DNA from: Pseudofrankia sp. DC12
Lineage (GTDB): Bacteria > Actinomycetota > Actinomycetes > Frankiales > Frankiaceae
Reading direction: 5' to 3'
DNA: 64,000 nt
NCBI RefSeq assembly: GCF_000966285.1
Contig: NZ_KQ031391.1
Location: 186,001-250,000 of the forward strand
The translations under genes and the position numbers were made by a program. The notes below the pieces were generated by a model. The model saw only the letters and a program-made list of their open reading frames with translations, did no database searches and was not told the origin of the DNA. Each line of letters begins with the position of its first letter. Within the stretch, counting starts at the first letter, position 1. Positions 8,501-16,252 of this stretch are shown here, one piece after another.

Positions 8501-9812
8501 CGTCCTGGGTGATCACCAGCTCGGTCGCCTCCAGGCCGTCGATGACGGTCCCGCGGTTGGCGACGGAGGCGACCGGGTTGGTGCAGATGATCCAGCAGGC
8601 CTTGACCTGCCCGTCGGCCATCCGCTCGAACAGCTCGACGGTGCCCCTGCCCACGTCGGTGCGCAGCGTTCCCGCCGGGAGGTCCCAGAGCCGTTCGACG
8701 AAGGCCCGGTCCTCGGCGACGAGCACGCTGCGCTGGCCGGGCAGGCCGGGGCCCATGTAGCCCATCTCCCGGCCGCCCATCGCGTTCGGCTGGCCGGTCA
8801 GCGAGAACGGCCCGCTGCCCGGCCGGCAGATCGCGCCGGTGGCCAGATGCAGGTTGCAGATCGCGTTGGTGTTCCAGGTCCCGTGGGTGGACTGGTTGAG
8901 GCCCATCGTCCACAGGGTCATCCACTCCCCCGCTTCGGCGATCCATGCGGCGGCGGTGCGGATGTCGGCCTCGGGGATGCCGGTGAGCTCCGCGACGACG
9001 TCGGGCGGGTAGTCGGCCAGGAACTCCGGCATCTGCGCCCAGCCGCGGGTGTGCTCGGCGATGAACTGCTCGTCGACGTGCCCGCCGGCGACGAGCAGGT
9101 GCAGCAGCCCGTTGAGCAGCGCGAGGTCGGTGCCGGGGCGGATCTTCAGGAACAGGTCGGCCTTGTCGGCGGTGGCGGTACGCCGCGGGTCGACCACGAT
9201 GAGCCTCGCACCGGAGGTGCGGACCCGGTCCAGCAGCCGCAGGAACAGGATCGGGTGGCAGTCGGCCATGTTCGCGCCGATCACGAAGAACACGTCGGCG
9301 TGGTCAAGGTCGTCGTAGGAGCCGGGCGGCCCGTCCGCGCCGAGGGACAGCTTGTAGCCGGAGCCCGCGCTGGCCATGCACAGCCGGGAGTTGGACTCGA
9401 TCTGGTTCGTGCCGATGAAGCCCTTGGCGAGCTTGTTGGCCAGGTACTGCGCCTCCAGGCTCAGCTGGCCGGACACGTAGAGGGCGATCGCGTCCGGGCC
9501 GTGAGTGTCGAGGATCGACCGCAGGCGGGCCCCGACCTCGCGGACCGCCTCGCCGACCGGCACGGGGGTGGGCGCCTCGCCCCGGCCGCGGCGGACCAGC
9601 GCGGTCTCCAGCCGGCCGGCGCCGGCCAGCATGTCCGCCGTGGTCGCGCCCTTGGTGCACAGCCGGCCGGCGTTCGCCGGGTGCGCCTTGTCGCCGCTGG
9701 CCTTCACGACGCGGCGGGCACCGGCCTGGTCCCGGACGACGTCGAGGACCAGGCCGCAGCCGACCCCGCAGTAGGAGCAGACGGTGCGCACAGAGGTGTC
9801 CGGCCGCTGCAT
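5577..9812 (-). CDS. Assimilatory nitrate reductase (NasA/NapA-type) fused to CysJ-like diflavin reductase
   Basis: 1,411 residues in one polypeptide. Residues 1 to about 720 are a molybdopterin bis-MGD nitrate reductase with an N-terminal [4Fe-4S] site (Cys12, Cys15, Cys19, Cys52) and the family Lys54. Cys145 in SNSRLCMAS is the likely Mo-ligand cysteine. After an Ala/Pro linker, residues from about 877 form a flavodoxin domain ([16 protein letters not shown]), then FAD- and NAD(P)H-binding modules like sulfite reductase flavoprotein alpha ([23 protein letters not shown]). The fusion would pass electrons from NAD(P)H through FAD and FMN to the FeS/Mo site, removing the need for a separate reductase subunit. 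It diverges from nirB and reduces nitrate to nitrite in the cytoplasm. Confidence 0.93.
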   Translation of the reverse strand: MQRPDTSVRTVCSYCGVGCGLVLDVVRDQAGARRVVKASGDKAHPANAGRLCTKGATTADMLAGAGRLETALVRRGRGEAPTPVPVGEAVREVGARLRSILDTHGPDAIALYVSGQLSLEAQYLANKLAKGFIGTNQIESNSRLCMASAGSGYKLSLGADGPPGSYDDLDHADVFFVIGANMADCHPILFLRLLDRVRTSGARLIVVDPRRTATADKADLFLKIRPGTDLALLNGLLHLLVAGGHVDEQFIAEHTRGWAQMPEFLADYPPDVVAELTGIPEADIRTAAAWIAEAGEWMTLWTMGLNQSTHGTWNTNAICNLHLATGAICRPGSGPFSLTGQPNAMGGREMGYMGPGLPGQRSVLVAEDRAFVERLWDLPAGTLRTDVGRGTVELFERMADGQVKACWIICTNPVASVANRGTVIDGLEATELVITQDVFADTETNAYADVVLPGAMWAETDGVMVNSERSLTLLRPAASPPGQARPDWRLIADVACAMGFEDAFGYGSAAEIFDEIRQAWNPVTGYDLRGVSYDRLREGPVQWPAAPGGPARNPIRYRAGSPSQPAGARPDGTAARLVFPTPDGRAVFFGRPHLPAAELPDERYPFLLNTGRVQHQWHTLTKTGRVAKLNRLNAGPFVEIHPEDAAVLGVTDGDAVEVASRRGRAVLPAVVTERVLPGCCFAPFHWNDLFGEYLAVNAVTNDAVDPISFQPEFKVCAVTLTKVAPVSGVAGAQAPGARADGDEPAEPASAPAPLAALAGGETRQGPAAPGWLAQALGIGDVGPPVLTGDERHYLAGFLAGLAAQPPPGPGQALDRAVPVLPAHAPLAPDRAAWVNGVLAGAFSRAPAGQAGALDGPHTAEAPPPLPAGSAGAGGGREVLVLWASQTGNAEDFADRAAQHLAERGRTVARHPMAEFAGRPLPAQVDLLLVTSTFGDGEAPDNGSGFLDALTAADAAPPDVQYAVLALGDSSYSDFCGHGRRLDERLAQLGATRLLARVDCEPDYEDAAAAWLDQVAAALAERAAPTATAVVTIPVSRLAPPGETADPVATLTGNRLLSAPGATKEVREFTVDLSGAGLTYRTGDALVVTPTNDAGLVGEWLQATGTDGAEPVEIPRVGRLPFAEALRAHLEIATATGGLLRLLAGRTHDEALRRRLSAEQRGELDAWLWGRQAIDVVSESGVRASPQEWADSLTRLRPRQYSISSSPLVDPDRARVLVSVVRFAGPRGQDRKGVCSTLLADAMLGARLPVAIRPTTHFRPPEEPATPAIMIGPGTGVAPFLGFLDERHARGHPGENWLFFGERNAATDFYYRDELDALCRAGTLTHLDLAFSRDQDAKIYVQDRMREHGARLWGWLGAGAHLYVCGDATQMAKGVHEALRDIIAEHGQRTHDAATLYLRQLAAENRYVRDVY

Positions 9813-9835
9813 GGCTCCGAGGCTAGGAAGCCGCG

Positions 9836-9874
9836 GTTACCCCCGGGTCACGCCGCCGCGCGGCCGGCGGTTAC
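9836..9874 (-). promoter_or_regulatory. Candidate GlnR-type half-sites before nitrate reductase
   Basis: GTTAC-n6-GTCAC lies at 9836-9851 and a further GTTAC at 9870-9874, 24-62 nt upstream of the nitrate reductase start. GlnR of actinomycetes binds gTnAC-n6-GaAAC type repeats, so these are plausible nitrogen-control sites. Spacing to the third half-site is imperfect. Confidence 0.4.
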
Positions 9875-10007
9875 ATCGCCCGCACATCGACGCCTCCTGT
9901 CGGGTGAGGCCCGCCGCCCGGCCCCGTCCGCCGGCCCCGGCGGGTCGCCGGACGGGCCGGGACGCACCGGCCGGCGCCGCGGGCGGAGAGGGAGACGTCT
10001 CGCGCAT

Positions 10008-10034
10008 GTAACGGGTGCGAACCGTCCGGATAAC
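10008..10034 (+). promoter_or_regulatory. Candidate GlnR box before nirB
   Basis: GTAAC-n6-GAACC-n6-ATAAC gives three half-sites at exact 11-bp periodicity, 22-49 nt upstream of the chosen nirB start. The pattern and period match the known GlnR target layout. The rest of the 244-nt divergent intergenic region is very GC-rich with no obvious sigma-70 elements. Confidence 0.5.
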
Positions 10035-10056
10035 CCGTCGCCCGCACAGTGCAGGC

Positions 10057-12660
10057 ATGGCCGACAAGTCGTTGAACGCGCGCGCCCGGGCCAGGGCTGC
10101 GGACCCGGCGCCGATGCCCACCGGCGGGCGGCTGGTGGTGGTCGGCAACGGGATGGTCGGGCAGCGCCTCGTCGAGGCGCTGCGGGAACGGGACACCGAC
10201 CGGCGTTGGCAGGTCACCGTGCTGTCCGAGGAACCGCGGCGGGCCTACGACCGGGTCGCGCTGTCCTCCTACTTCGACGGCGCCAGCGCCACCGAGCTGG
10301 ACCTGGTCGAGCCCGGCTGCTACGAGACGCCCGGCTACGCCCTGCACCTCGACGAGACGGCTGTCGACCTCGACCGGGCCGCCCGCACGGTCACCACCAG
10401 CCGAGGCCGGGTAGTGGCCTACGACGCCCTGGTGCTCGCGACCGGATCGTTCCCGTTCGTGCCGCCCGTCCCGGGCCGGGACCTGGCCGGCTGCTTCGTG
10501 TACCGGACGCTGGAGGACCTGGACGCGATCCGCGCGGCGGCCACCCACGCCCGCACCCATACCCGGGGCCGGCGGGCCGGGCTGGTGATCGGCGGCGGGC
10601 TGCTCGGCCTGGAGGCGGCGCGGGCACTGCGGCTGCTCGGGATGTCGCCGCACGTCGTGGAGCTGGCGCCACGGCTGATGCCGCTGCAGGTCGACGAGGG
10701 CGGCGGCGCGCTGCTGCGGGAGCTGATCGAGGACCTCGACGTCACCGTGCACCTGGGCACCTCGGTCACGTCCATCGCCCGGGAGCGCGACGGCCGGATG
10801 CTGGCCACGCTGACCAGCGGCACCGAGCTGGACCTGGACCTGGTCGTGTTCTCCGCCGGTATCCGGCCCCGCGACCAGCTCGCCCGCGCCGCCGGCCTGC
10901 CGGTCGGGGAACGCGGCGGGGTCGTCGTCGACGACGCCTGCCGCACGGCCGACGAGGCGGTCTTCGCGATCGGCGAGTGCGCGTGCATCGCCGGGCGGGT
11001 CTACGGGCTGGTCGCCCCCGGCTACGCGATGGCCGAGGTGCTGGCCGACGGCCTGCTCGGTGGCACGGCGGCCTTCGCCGGCGCCGACATCTCGACGAAG
11101 CTGAAGCTGCTCGGCGTCGACGTCGCGAGCTTCGGCGACGCGCTGGCCGCCACCCCCGGCGCGCTGGAGGTGACGCTGAACGACCCGGTCCGGCGCAGCT
11201 ACGCCAAGCTCGTCGTCTCCGACGACGCCACGACGCTGCTCGGCGGGGTGCTGGTCGGCGACGCGTCCCGGTACGCGAGCCTGCGCCCGCTGGTCGGCCG
11301 GCCGCTGCCGGGCGACCCGGTCGCGATGATCGCCCCGGGCGGCACCGAGGTCGGCGCCGGAGCGCTGCCCGCCGAGGCCCAGGTGTGCTCCTGCTACGCC
11401 GTGACCCGCGCCGCGATCGACGGCGCGATCGCCGCCGAGGGGCTGACCGACGTAGCCGGCATCAAGGCCTGCACGAAGGCCGGGACCGGCTGCGGCTCGT
11501 GCGTGCCGCTGCTGCGCAGCCTGCTGGCCGAGGCCGGCGTCGCGGTCAGCACGGCGCTGTGCGAGCACTTCAGCCAGACCCGGGCCGAGCTGTTCGAGCT
11601 GGTCCGCGTCGAGGGCACCGCGACGTTCACCGAGCTGGTCGAACGCCACGGCCGGGGCCGCGGCTGCGACATCTGCAAGCCGGTGGTGGCCTCGATCCTG
11701 GCGAGCCTCGAGCACGGCCACATCCTGGCCGGCGAGCAGGCCGCGCTCCAGGACAGCAACGACCACGTGCTCGCCAACATCCAGCGCAACGGCACCTACT
11801 CGGTCGTGCCCCGGGTGCCCGGTGGGGAGATCACCCCGGAGAAGCTGATCGTGCTGGGCGAGGTCGCCCGCGACTTCAGCCTCTACACGAAGATCACCGG
11901 CGGGCAGCGGATCGACCTGCTCGGCGCCCGCCTGGAGCAGCTGCCCGCGATCTGGGGCCGCCTCGTCGATGCAGGGTTCGAGTCGGGGCACGCGTACGGC
12001 AAGGCGCTGCGTACGGTGAAGTCGTGCGTCGGTTCCACCTGGTGCCGCTACGGCGTGCGGGACTCCGTCGGCCTGGCCATCGAGCTGGAGCTGCGCTACC
12101 GGGGCATCCGCTCCCCGCACAAGATCAAGGCCGGGGTCTCGGGCTGCGCCCGCGAGTGCGCCGAGGCCCAGTCGAAGGACATCGGCGTGATCGCCACCGA
12201 GAACGGCTGGAACCTCTACGTCGGCGGCAACGGCGGGTTCCGGCCCCGGCACGCCGACCTGCTGCTCACCGACGTCGGCACCGAGACACTGATCCGCACC
12301 ATCGACCGCTTCATCATGTTCTACGTCCGCACCGCCGACCGGCTGCAGCGCACGGCCGGCTGGGTCGAGTCGCTGTCCCGGGACGGGACCGACGGACTGG
12401 CCTACCTGCGCTCGGTCCTGGTCGACGACTCGCTGGGGATCGCCACCGAGCTCGACGCGGCGATGGCCCACCACGTCGAGCGCTACCAGGACGAGTGGGC
12501 GGCCGTCCTGGACGACCCGCAGCTGCTGGGCCGTTTCGTATCGTTCGTCAACGCCCCCGACGCCCCCGACCCCACCATCACGTTCGTCACCGAGCGCGGC
12601 CAGCCCCGCCCCACCCCGCTGCCGACCCCGGCCCGCCGGGCCGACGTCTCCTGGAGGTGA
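10057..12660 (+). CDS. nirB: Nitrite reductase [NAD(P)H] large subunit
   Basis: 867 residues. An N-terminal FAD/NAD(P)H pyridine-nucleotide oxidoreductase (RLVVVGNGMVG near residue 30, second Rossmann motif VIGGGLLGLEAA) precedes a BFD-like [2Fe-2S] domain beginning QVCSCYAVTRA near residue 440. The C-terminal nitrite/sulfite reductase ferredoxin-like and haemoprotein domains hold the sirohaem/[4Fe-4S] cysteines (SCVGSTWC and GCARECAEA, about 655-700). Assimilatory reduction of nitrite to ammonium in the cytoplasm. Start ATG 10057 is chosen because MADKSLNA leads into the domain; an in-frame GTG at 10015 would place the GlnR-like half-sites inside the gene. First gene of nirB-nirD-nnaR. Confidence 0.94.
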   Translation: MADKSLNARARARAADPAPMPTGGRLVVVGNGMVGQRLVEALRERDTDRRWQVTVLSEEPRRAYDRVALSSYFDGASATELDLVEPGCYETPGYALHLDETAVDLDRAARTVTTSRGRVVAYDALVLATGSFPFVPPVPGRDLAGCFVYRTLEDLDAIRAAATHARTHTRGRRAGLVIGGGLLGLEAARALRLLGMSPHVVELAPRLMPLQVDEGGGALLRELIEDLDVTVHLGTSVTSIARERDGRMLATLTSGTELDLDLVVFSAGIRPRDQLARAAGLPVGERGGVVVDDACRTADEAVFAIGECACIAGRVYGLVAPGYAMAEVLADGLLGGTAAFAGADISTKLKLLGVDVASFGDALAATPGALEVTLNDPVRRSYAKLVVSDDATTLLGGVLVGDASRYASLRPLVGRPLPGDPVAMIAPGGTEVGAGALPAEAQVCSCYAVTRAAIDGAIAAEGLTDVAGIKACTKAGTGCGSCVPLLRSLLAEAGVAVSTALCEHFSQTRAELFELVRVEGTATFTELVERHGRGRGCDICKPVVASILASLEHGHILAGEQAALQDSNDHVLANIQRNGTYSVVPRVPGGEITPEKLIVLGEVARDFSLYTKITGGQRIDLLGARLEQLPAIWGRLVDAGFESGHAYGKALRTVKSCVGSTWCRYGVRDSVGLAIELELRYRGIRSPHKIKAGVSGCARECAEAQSKDIGVIATENGWNLYVGGNGGFRPRHADLLLTDVGTETLIRTIDRFIMFYVRTADRLQRTAGWVESLSRDGTDGLAYLRSVLVDDSLGIATELDAAMAHHVERYQDEWAAVLDDPQLLGRFVSFVNAPDAPDPTITFVTERGQPRPTPLPTPARRADVSWR

Positions 12661-12664
12661 TCCG

Positions 12665-13042
12665 GTGACCTCACCCGCCACCACGCAGACCGCCGACGCG
12701 GCCGAGACCGCCGGCCGGTGGACGCCGGTGTGCCGCGGCGGCGACCTGCTCGCCGAGCGCGGCGCGGCGGCGCTGATCGGCGAGCGCCAGGTCGCGGTGT
12801 TCCGCACCTTCGACGGGTCGCTCTACGCGGTCGACAACCGCGACCCGTTCACCGGCGTCCACGTCCTGGCCCGCGGCATCGTCGGCAGCCGGGGCGACGC
12901 CCCCACCGTCACCTCGCCGCTGCACAAGCAGGTCTTCGACCTGCGTACCGGCGCCTGCCTCGATGACCCGGCCGTCTCCGTCGCCAGCTACCCCGTCCGC
13001 GACCGGGCCGGGCTGATCGAGATCTGGACCCCGGGCCCGTGA
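12665..13042 (+). CDS. nirD: Nitrite reductase [NAD(P)H] small subunit
   Basis: 125 residues from GTG 12665. Its ribosome site (GGAGGTGATCC) overlaps the nirB stop, indicating translational coupling. It is a Rieske-fold protein (RQVAVFRTFDGSLYAVDNRD, SPLHKQVFDLRTGACLDD) that lacks the Rieske CxH and CxxH ligands, as is normal for NirD. It is the accessory subunit of the assimilatory nitrite reductase. Confidence 0.93.
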   Translation: MTSPATTQTADAAETAGRWTPVCRGGDLLAERGAAALIGERQVAVFRTFDGSLYAVDNRDPFTGVHVLARGIVGSRGDAPTVTSPLHKQVFDLRTGACLDDPAVSVASYPVRDRAGLIEIWTPGP

Positions 13043-14247
13043 CCCCGGCCGCCGCCCGCGCCGCCGGGCCGACCGACCAGTCCTCGCCAGCGGGCCAGCC
13101 CGAACAGCTGGAACCGCTGGCCGGCTACACGATCGGCATCACCGCCGCCCGCCGCCGCAAGGAGCTCGGGGCCGCGCTGGAGCGCCGCGGCGCCAAGGTC
13201 GTCTACGCCCCGGCCATCCAGATCGTCCCGCTGGCCGACGACAGCGAGCTGCTACAAGCCACCGAGCGCTGCCTGGCCGCGCCGCTGGACGTCGTCGTCG
13301 CGACCACCGGGATCGGTTTCCGCGGCTGGATGGACGCCGCCGAAGCCTGGGGGCTGGCCGAGAAGCTCACCGAGGCGGTCGACGCGGCCACCGTGCTCGC
13401 CCGCGGCCCCAAGGCCCGCGGCGCGATCCGGGCCGGCGGGCTGCGCGAGACCTGGTCGCCGGAGTCGGAGTCCTCCAGCGAGGTGCTCGACTACCTGATG
13501 TCCGGCGACGACCTGAGCGGGAAGCGGATCGCCGTCCAGCTGCACGGCGAGCCGCTGCGGGACCTGGTCGACACGCTGCGGCTGGCCGGCGCCGACGTGA
13601 TCGAGGTCCCGGTCTACCGATGGGTGCCCCCGGACGACCCGACACCGCTCTACCGGCTCCTCGACACGGTCGCGACCGGCGGGCTCGACGCCGTCGCCTT
13701 CACCAGCGCGCCGGCGGCGGCCAGCTTCCTGCAGACCGCCGACCAGCGCGACTGCGGCCCCGCCGTGCGCGCCGCGCTGCGCGGCCCGGTGCTGGCGGCC
13801 TGCGTCGGCCCGGTGACCGCCGGGCCGCTGGTGCGCGAGGACATCCCCGTCGTGCAGCCCGCACGCAGCCGGCTCGGGGCCCTGGCCCGCGAGATCGTGG
13901 AGCAGGTCCCCGCCCGGCAGGGCCAGGTCGTGCCGGCCGCCGGGCATCTGCTCGACGTGCGCGGGCACGCCGTCGCCGTCGACGGCCGGCTGGTGCCGCT
14001 CAGCAGCGCCAGCATGACCCTGCTGCGCCAGCTGATCGCCAGGCCCGGCCAGGTCGTGTCGCGCCGTGACCTGCTGGGGCTGACTCCAGGCGACGGCGGC
14101 GACGAGCATGCGGTCGAGGTCGCCGTCGGCCGGCTACGGGCCGCCCTCGGGGACCCGCGCATCGTGCTCACGGTCGTCAAGCGCGGCTACCGGCTCGCCT
14201 ACGAACCGGAACGCGCCAGCAGCCGCGACGGACACTGGCGGTACTGA
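13039..14247 (+). CDS. nnaR: HemD-like (uroporphyrinogen-III synthase fold) transcriptional regulator, NnaR-type
   Basis: 402 residues; the GTG start overlaps the nirD stop by 4 nt (GTGA). Residues about 30-270 match the uroporphyrinogen-III synthase fold (IGITAARRRKELGAALERRG, FTSAPAAASF). Residues about 290-385 form an OmpR-type winged helix (LSSASMTLLRQLIARPGQVV, DEHAVEVAVGRLRAALGDPR, VKRGYRLAY). This architecture, directly after nirBD, is that of the Streptomyces nitrate-assimilation co-activator NnaR, which works with GlnR. Whether the HemD domain is catalytic or a sensor is not known; regulation is the more likely job because of the context and the DNA-binding domain. Confidence 0.85.
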   Translation: MTPAAARAAGPTDQSSPAGQPEQLEPLAGYTIGITAARRRKELGAALERRGAKVVYAPAIQIVPLADDSELLQATERCLAAPLDVVVATTGIGFRGWMDAAEAWGLAEKLTEAVDAATVLARGPKARGAIRAGGLRETWSPESESSSEVLDYLMSGDDLSGKRIAVQLHGEPLRDLVDTLRLAGADVIEVPVYRWVPPDDPTPLYRLLDTVATGGLDAVAFTSAPAAASFLQTADQRDCGPAVRAALRGPVLAACVGPVTAGPLVREDIPVVQPARSRLGALAREIVEQVPARQGQVVPAAGHLLDVRGHAVAVDGRLVPLSSASMTLLRQLIARPGQVVSRRDLLGLTPGDGGDEHAVEVAVGRLRAALGDPRIVLTVVKRGYRLAYEPERASSRDGHWRY

Positions 14248-14271
14248 AGGGGCCGAGCTGAAGGGGCCGAG
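14244..14271. repeat. Perfect 14-bp tandem duplication at the nnaR stop codon
   Basis: CTGAAGGGGCCGAG occurs twice in tandem (14244-14257 and 14258-14271). The first copy contains the nnaR TGA stop. It is probably a slippage duplication. Confidence 0.8.
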
Positions 14272-14318
14272 CCCGGCGCCGGTTCGCGCCGCGGTCCGGA
14301 CTACGCGGGCGGTCCGCG

Positions 14319-14942
14319 CTATCCGGAGCCTGGGGAGGGCGTCTCCGAACCTCCGCCCGATGCGCCTCGGCGCAGCTGCACGCATTTCTTCTGGTCATCC
14401 TGGAAGGGCGCGTCATCTGGACAAGGCACCATCTCGATCGATGGGCCGGACTGGGAGACAAAGATCCCCGCGATGGCCACGAGGAGCGCCGTGAACGCAC
14501 CCGTGATGATCTCCCCGATGTGCGGGACGACCTTCAGGTTGGCGCGAATCCCGGTGATCTGGTAATAGTGCGTCCGTACCGCGGGGTCCACTCCGTGGTT
14601 CTCGAGCTCGAGGGTCGAGCCCAGGTCAAGGCTTGCGTCGAAGCGGGTGCCCACACGCTCGGGGGTTCCGACGAGTTCCAGGTCCAGGACGAAGTTGTCA
14701 CCCGCGATCGTGCCGTGGTCGTGCGCGGAGATCCTGGCCGACCAGTCCCCGATGTTGCGGATCGAGAAGGTCACGTTCACCGTGACGTCGCCGGAACTGA
14801 CCGGCACCGACCACGACTGGCTCTGGATATCGATCAACGACCGGACACTGACCGGGAGGTCCCTGCGCTCCAGCTGCGCGAGCGCCCGCAGGCTGAAGGG
14901 CAGATCGCCTCTGAAATCCAGTGATCCTCGGACGGAGACCAC
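14319..14942 (-). CDS. Hypothetical protein with C-terminal transmembrane segment
   Basis: 207 residues from GTG 14942, starting 3 nt after the stop of the upstream gene, so the two are very likely cotranslated. The first 150 residues look beta-rich (DVTVNVTFSIRNIGDW, DNFVLDLELVGTPERVGTRF). One predicted membrane helix (IITGAFTALLVAIAGIFVSQ) at about 145-165 is followed by a short tail with two cysteines (PCPDDAPFQDDQKKC) ending in Gly/Ser/Pro. No family recognised. The layout suggests a membrane-anchored partner of the repeat protein encoded upstream. Confidence 0.6.
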   Translation of the reverse strand: MVSVRGSLDFRGDLPFSLRALAQLERRDLPVSVRSLIDIQSQSWSVPVSSGDVTVNVTFSIRNIGDWSARISAHDHGTIAGDNFVLDLELVGTPERVGTRFDASLDLGSTLELENHGVDPAVRTHYYQITGIRANLKVVPHIGEIITGAFTALLVAIAGIFVSQSGPSIEMVPCPDDAPFQDDQKKCVQLRRGASGGGSETPSPGSG

Positions 14943-14945
14943 CGG

Positions 14946-15539
14946 TTACTCCGTGCCCAGGACGAAGTCGCCAAGCGGTACCTGCACCCAGACCGCGTCC
15001 GTGGAACCGGTGACGGCGTCAGGCCCGACACAGAGCCAGAGTGTGTGCGGGTTGGCGAACAGGGGGTCCGCGTCGACGTTCTGGACGAGGAGCAGGTCCC
15101 CGATGCCGGCCGTCCGGGGCAGCTTGATATCCACGCCCTCGACGACGGAGACCTTCAGATTGAGGTGGGCGCCGCGGATCGTGACGCCGCCCGGATAGTC
15201 TCCGTCGATGTTGAGGGTCAGCCCGTCGTTGGTGTCGTGCGTCAGTGCCCGCCGCTTCCCGCGCGGTGAGTGGCGCCGGCTGGCCGAGTCCAGGTGCAGC
15301 TCATACGAATGCGCCCGGAGCACATCTCCGTCAATGCTGACGCCACCCGGATAGTCACCCTCGAAGTTGACGGTGAGACCGTCGTTCACATTGTGTACAA
15401 GGGCGCGCCGCTCGCCCCCGTCGACCGAACGGCGTTCCGGGGAGTCGAGCTTGAAGTCGGTCGTCTCCGACTTCAGGATTTCCCCTTGAATCGTCACGAG
15501 ACCGTCGTCGGAGTCGTCGAGAATGATATCAGCCGGCAT
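14946..15539 (-). CDS. Hypothetical protein with two internal sequence repeats
   Basis: 197 residues from ATG 15539 with a GAAGGA ribosome site. Two consecutive units of about 45-50 residues share the pattern (E/K)RRAL.H..NDGLT.N..GDYPGGV.I.G: LVHNVNDGLTVNFEGDYPGG, then LTHDTNDGLTLNIDGDYPGG. A weaker first unit (DDSDDGLVTIQGEI) precedes them, so there may be three repeats. The C-terminal part contains HTLWLCVG and AVWVQVPLGDF. No signal peptide, no recognised domain; the repeats suggest a beta-solenoid or stacked beta structure. Forms a two-gene operon with the membrane protein downstream. Confidence 0.6.
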   Translation of the reverse strand: MPADIILDDSDDGLVTIQGEILKSETTDFKLDSPERRSVDGGERRALVHNVNDGLTVNFEGDYPGGVSIDGDVLRAHSYELHLDSASRRHSPRGKRRALTHDTNDGLTLNIDGDYPGGVTIRGAHLNLKVSVVEGVDIKLPRTAGIGDLLLVQNVDADPLFANPHTLWLCVGPDAVTGSTDAVWVQVPLGDFVLGTE

Positions 15540-15579
15540 ACGAGTTCCTTCCCCAGGGGCACTTGTCGGCCCGCGCTGC

Positions 15580-15632
15580 GAAATTCGGTGGAGCGGCCTT
15601 TATACTACGAATTTCGAGACACGCCGAATTTG
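15580..15632 (-). promoter_or_regulatory. Promoter/operator region of the repeat-protein operon
   Basis: An unusually AT-rich island in this GC-rich DNA contains the 9-bp inverted repeat CGAAATTCG (15580-15588) / CGAATTTCG (15609-15617) with 20 nt between, plus a further CGAATTTG at 15625. On the minus strand TAGTAT/TATAAA lies between the arms and could be a -10 element. The repeat may be an operator. The remainder of 15633-15792 shows nothing further. Confidence 0.45.
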
Positions 15633-15792
15633 CGGCCCGTTGGGGTAGGTCTGTCGGCGTGGAAAGAGCCACGCGACCGGCCCGCTGGTACGATCGCCGT
15701 TTTGACCCTCTTTCCGGTGGTTGCCCGGCCCGATTCGCCACCCAGAAAAGAGCCAAAAGCGACAATCAGGAACGGTGGCGGGGCGGGGCCGG

Positions 15793-16167
15793 CTAGCTGG
15801 CCTTCTCGGCCGGTGCCGCGGTGACGATGTCGGCGCGCAGCGGGGCGAGCGCGCCGCCGATCTGGTCGATTGTCTCCGCCGGCACGCCCAGCCCGGTCAG
15901 CGTGTCGACGAGGTGGCCCACGACGGCGTCGAAGTCGGCGTCGGCGATGTTCAGGCCCGTGTGGGCGGCGGCCATGTCCCGGCCGGCGTAGATCTCCGAG
16001 CCGCCGATCGCCGCGGCGATGAAGGACCGCTGGTGCGACTTCAGCCGGGCCAGGCCGGTGCCCGTGAAGAACGGTGCCAGGCTCGGGTCGGCCAGCACCC
16101 GGGTGTAGAAGTCCTCGACGGCTGCCTGCACGGCCGGTGCCCCGCCGATTGAGTTGTAGATGCTCAT
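15793..16167 (-). CDS. glbN: Group I truncated haemoglobin (trHbN)
   Basis: 124 residues from ATG 16167 with GGGGAGA upstream. Opens ISIY-like (MSIYNSIGGAPAVQAAVEDF) and keeps the functional residues of mycobacterial GlbN: TyrB10 (Tyr21 in DFYTRV), Phe at CD1 (about 33), GlnE11 (Gln46) and the proximal HisF8 (His69 in AAHTGLNI). The Tyr/Gln distal pair is associated with O2 binding and nitric oxide dioxygenation to nitrate. Its position beside narK and the nitrate genes suggests it removes NO arising from nitrite metabolism. Confidence 0.9.
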   Translation of the reverse strand: MSIYNSIGGAPAVQAAVEDFYTRVLADPSLAPFFTGTGLARLKSHQRSFIAAAIGGSEIYAGRDMAAAHTGLNIADADFDAVVGHLVDTLTGLGVPAETIDQIGGALAPLRADIVTAAPAEKAS

Positions 16168-16206
16168 GTGCTCTCCCCTTCTCGCACAGTGGATGTCACG
16201 CGTCAC

Positions 16207-16238
16207 CGCTGGGGCCCGGCACCAGCCGGGCCCCAGCG
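16207..16238 (-). terminator. Perfect 14-bp hairpin between narK and glbN
   Basis: CGCTGGGGCCCGGC (16207-16220) and GCCGGGCCCCAGCG (16225-16238) form a perfect stem with an ACCA loop, 15 nt after the narK stop. There is no T-tract, but stem length and placement fit a GC-rich actinobacterial terminator or attenuator separating narK from glbN. Confidence 0.65.
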
Positions 16239-16252
16239 TGATTGTCGATCGG

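Noticed and set aside
5220-12668. A continuous plus-strand open frame of nearly 2,500 codons
   Set aside because: It is the antisense shadow of the nitrate reductase fusion and an alternate frame of nirB; the translation is Arg/Gly/Pro-rich with no domain, while both real genes have complete motifs.
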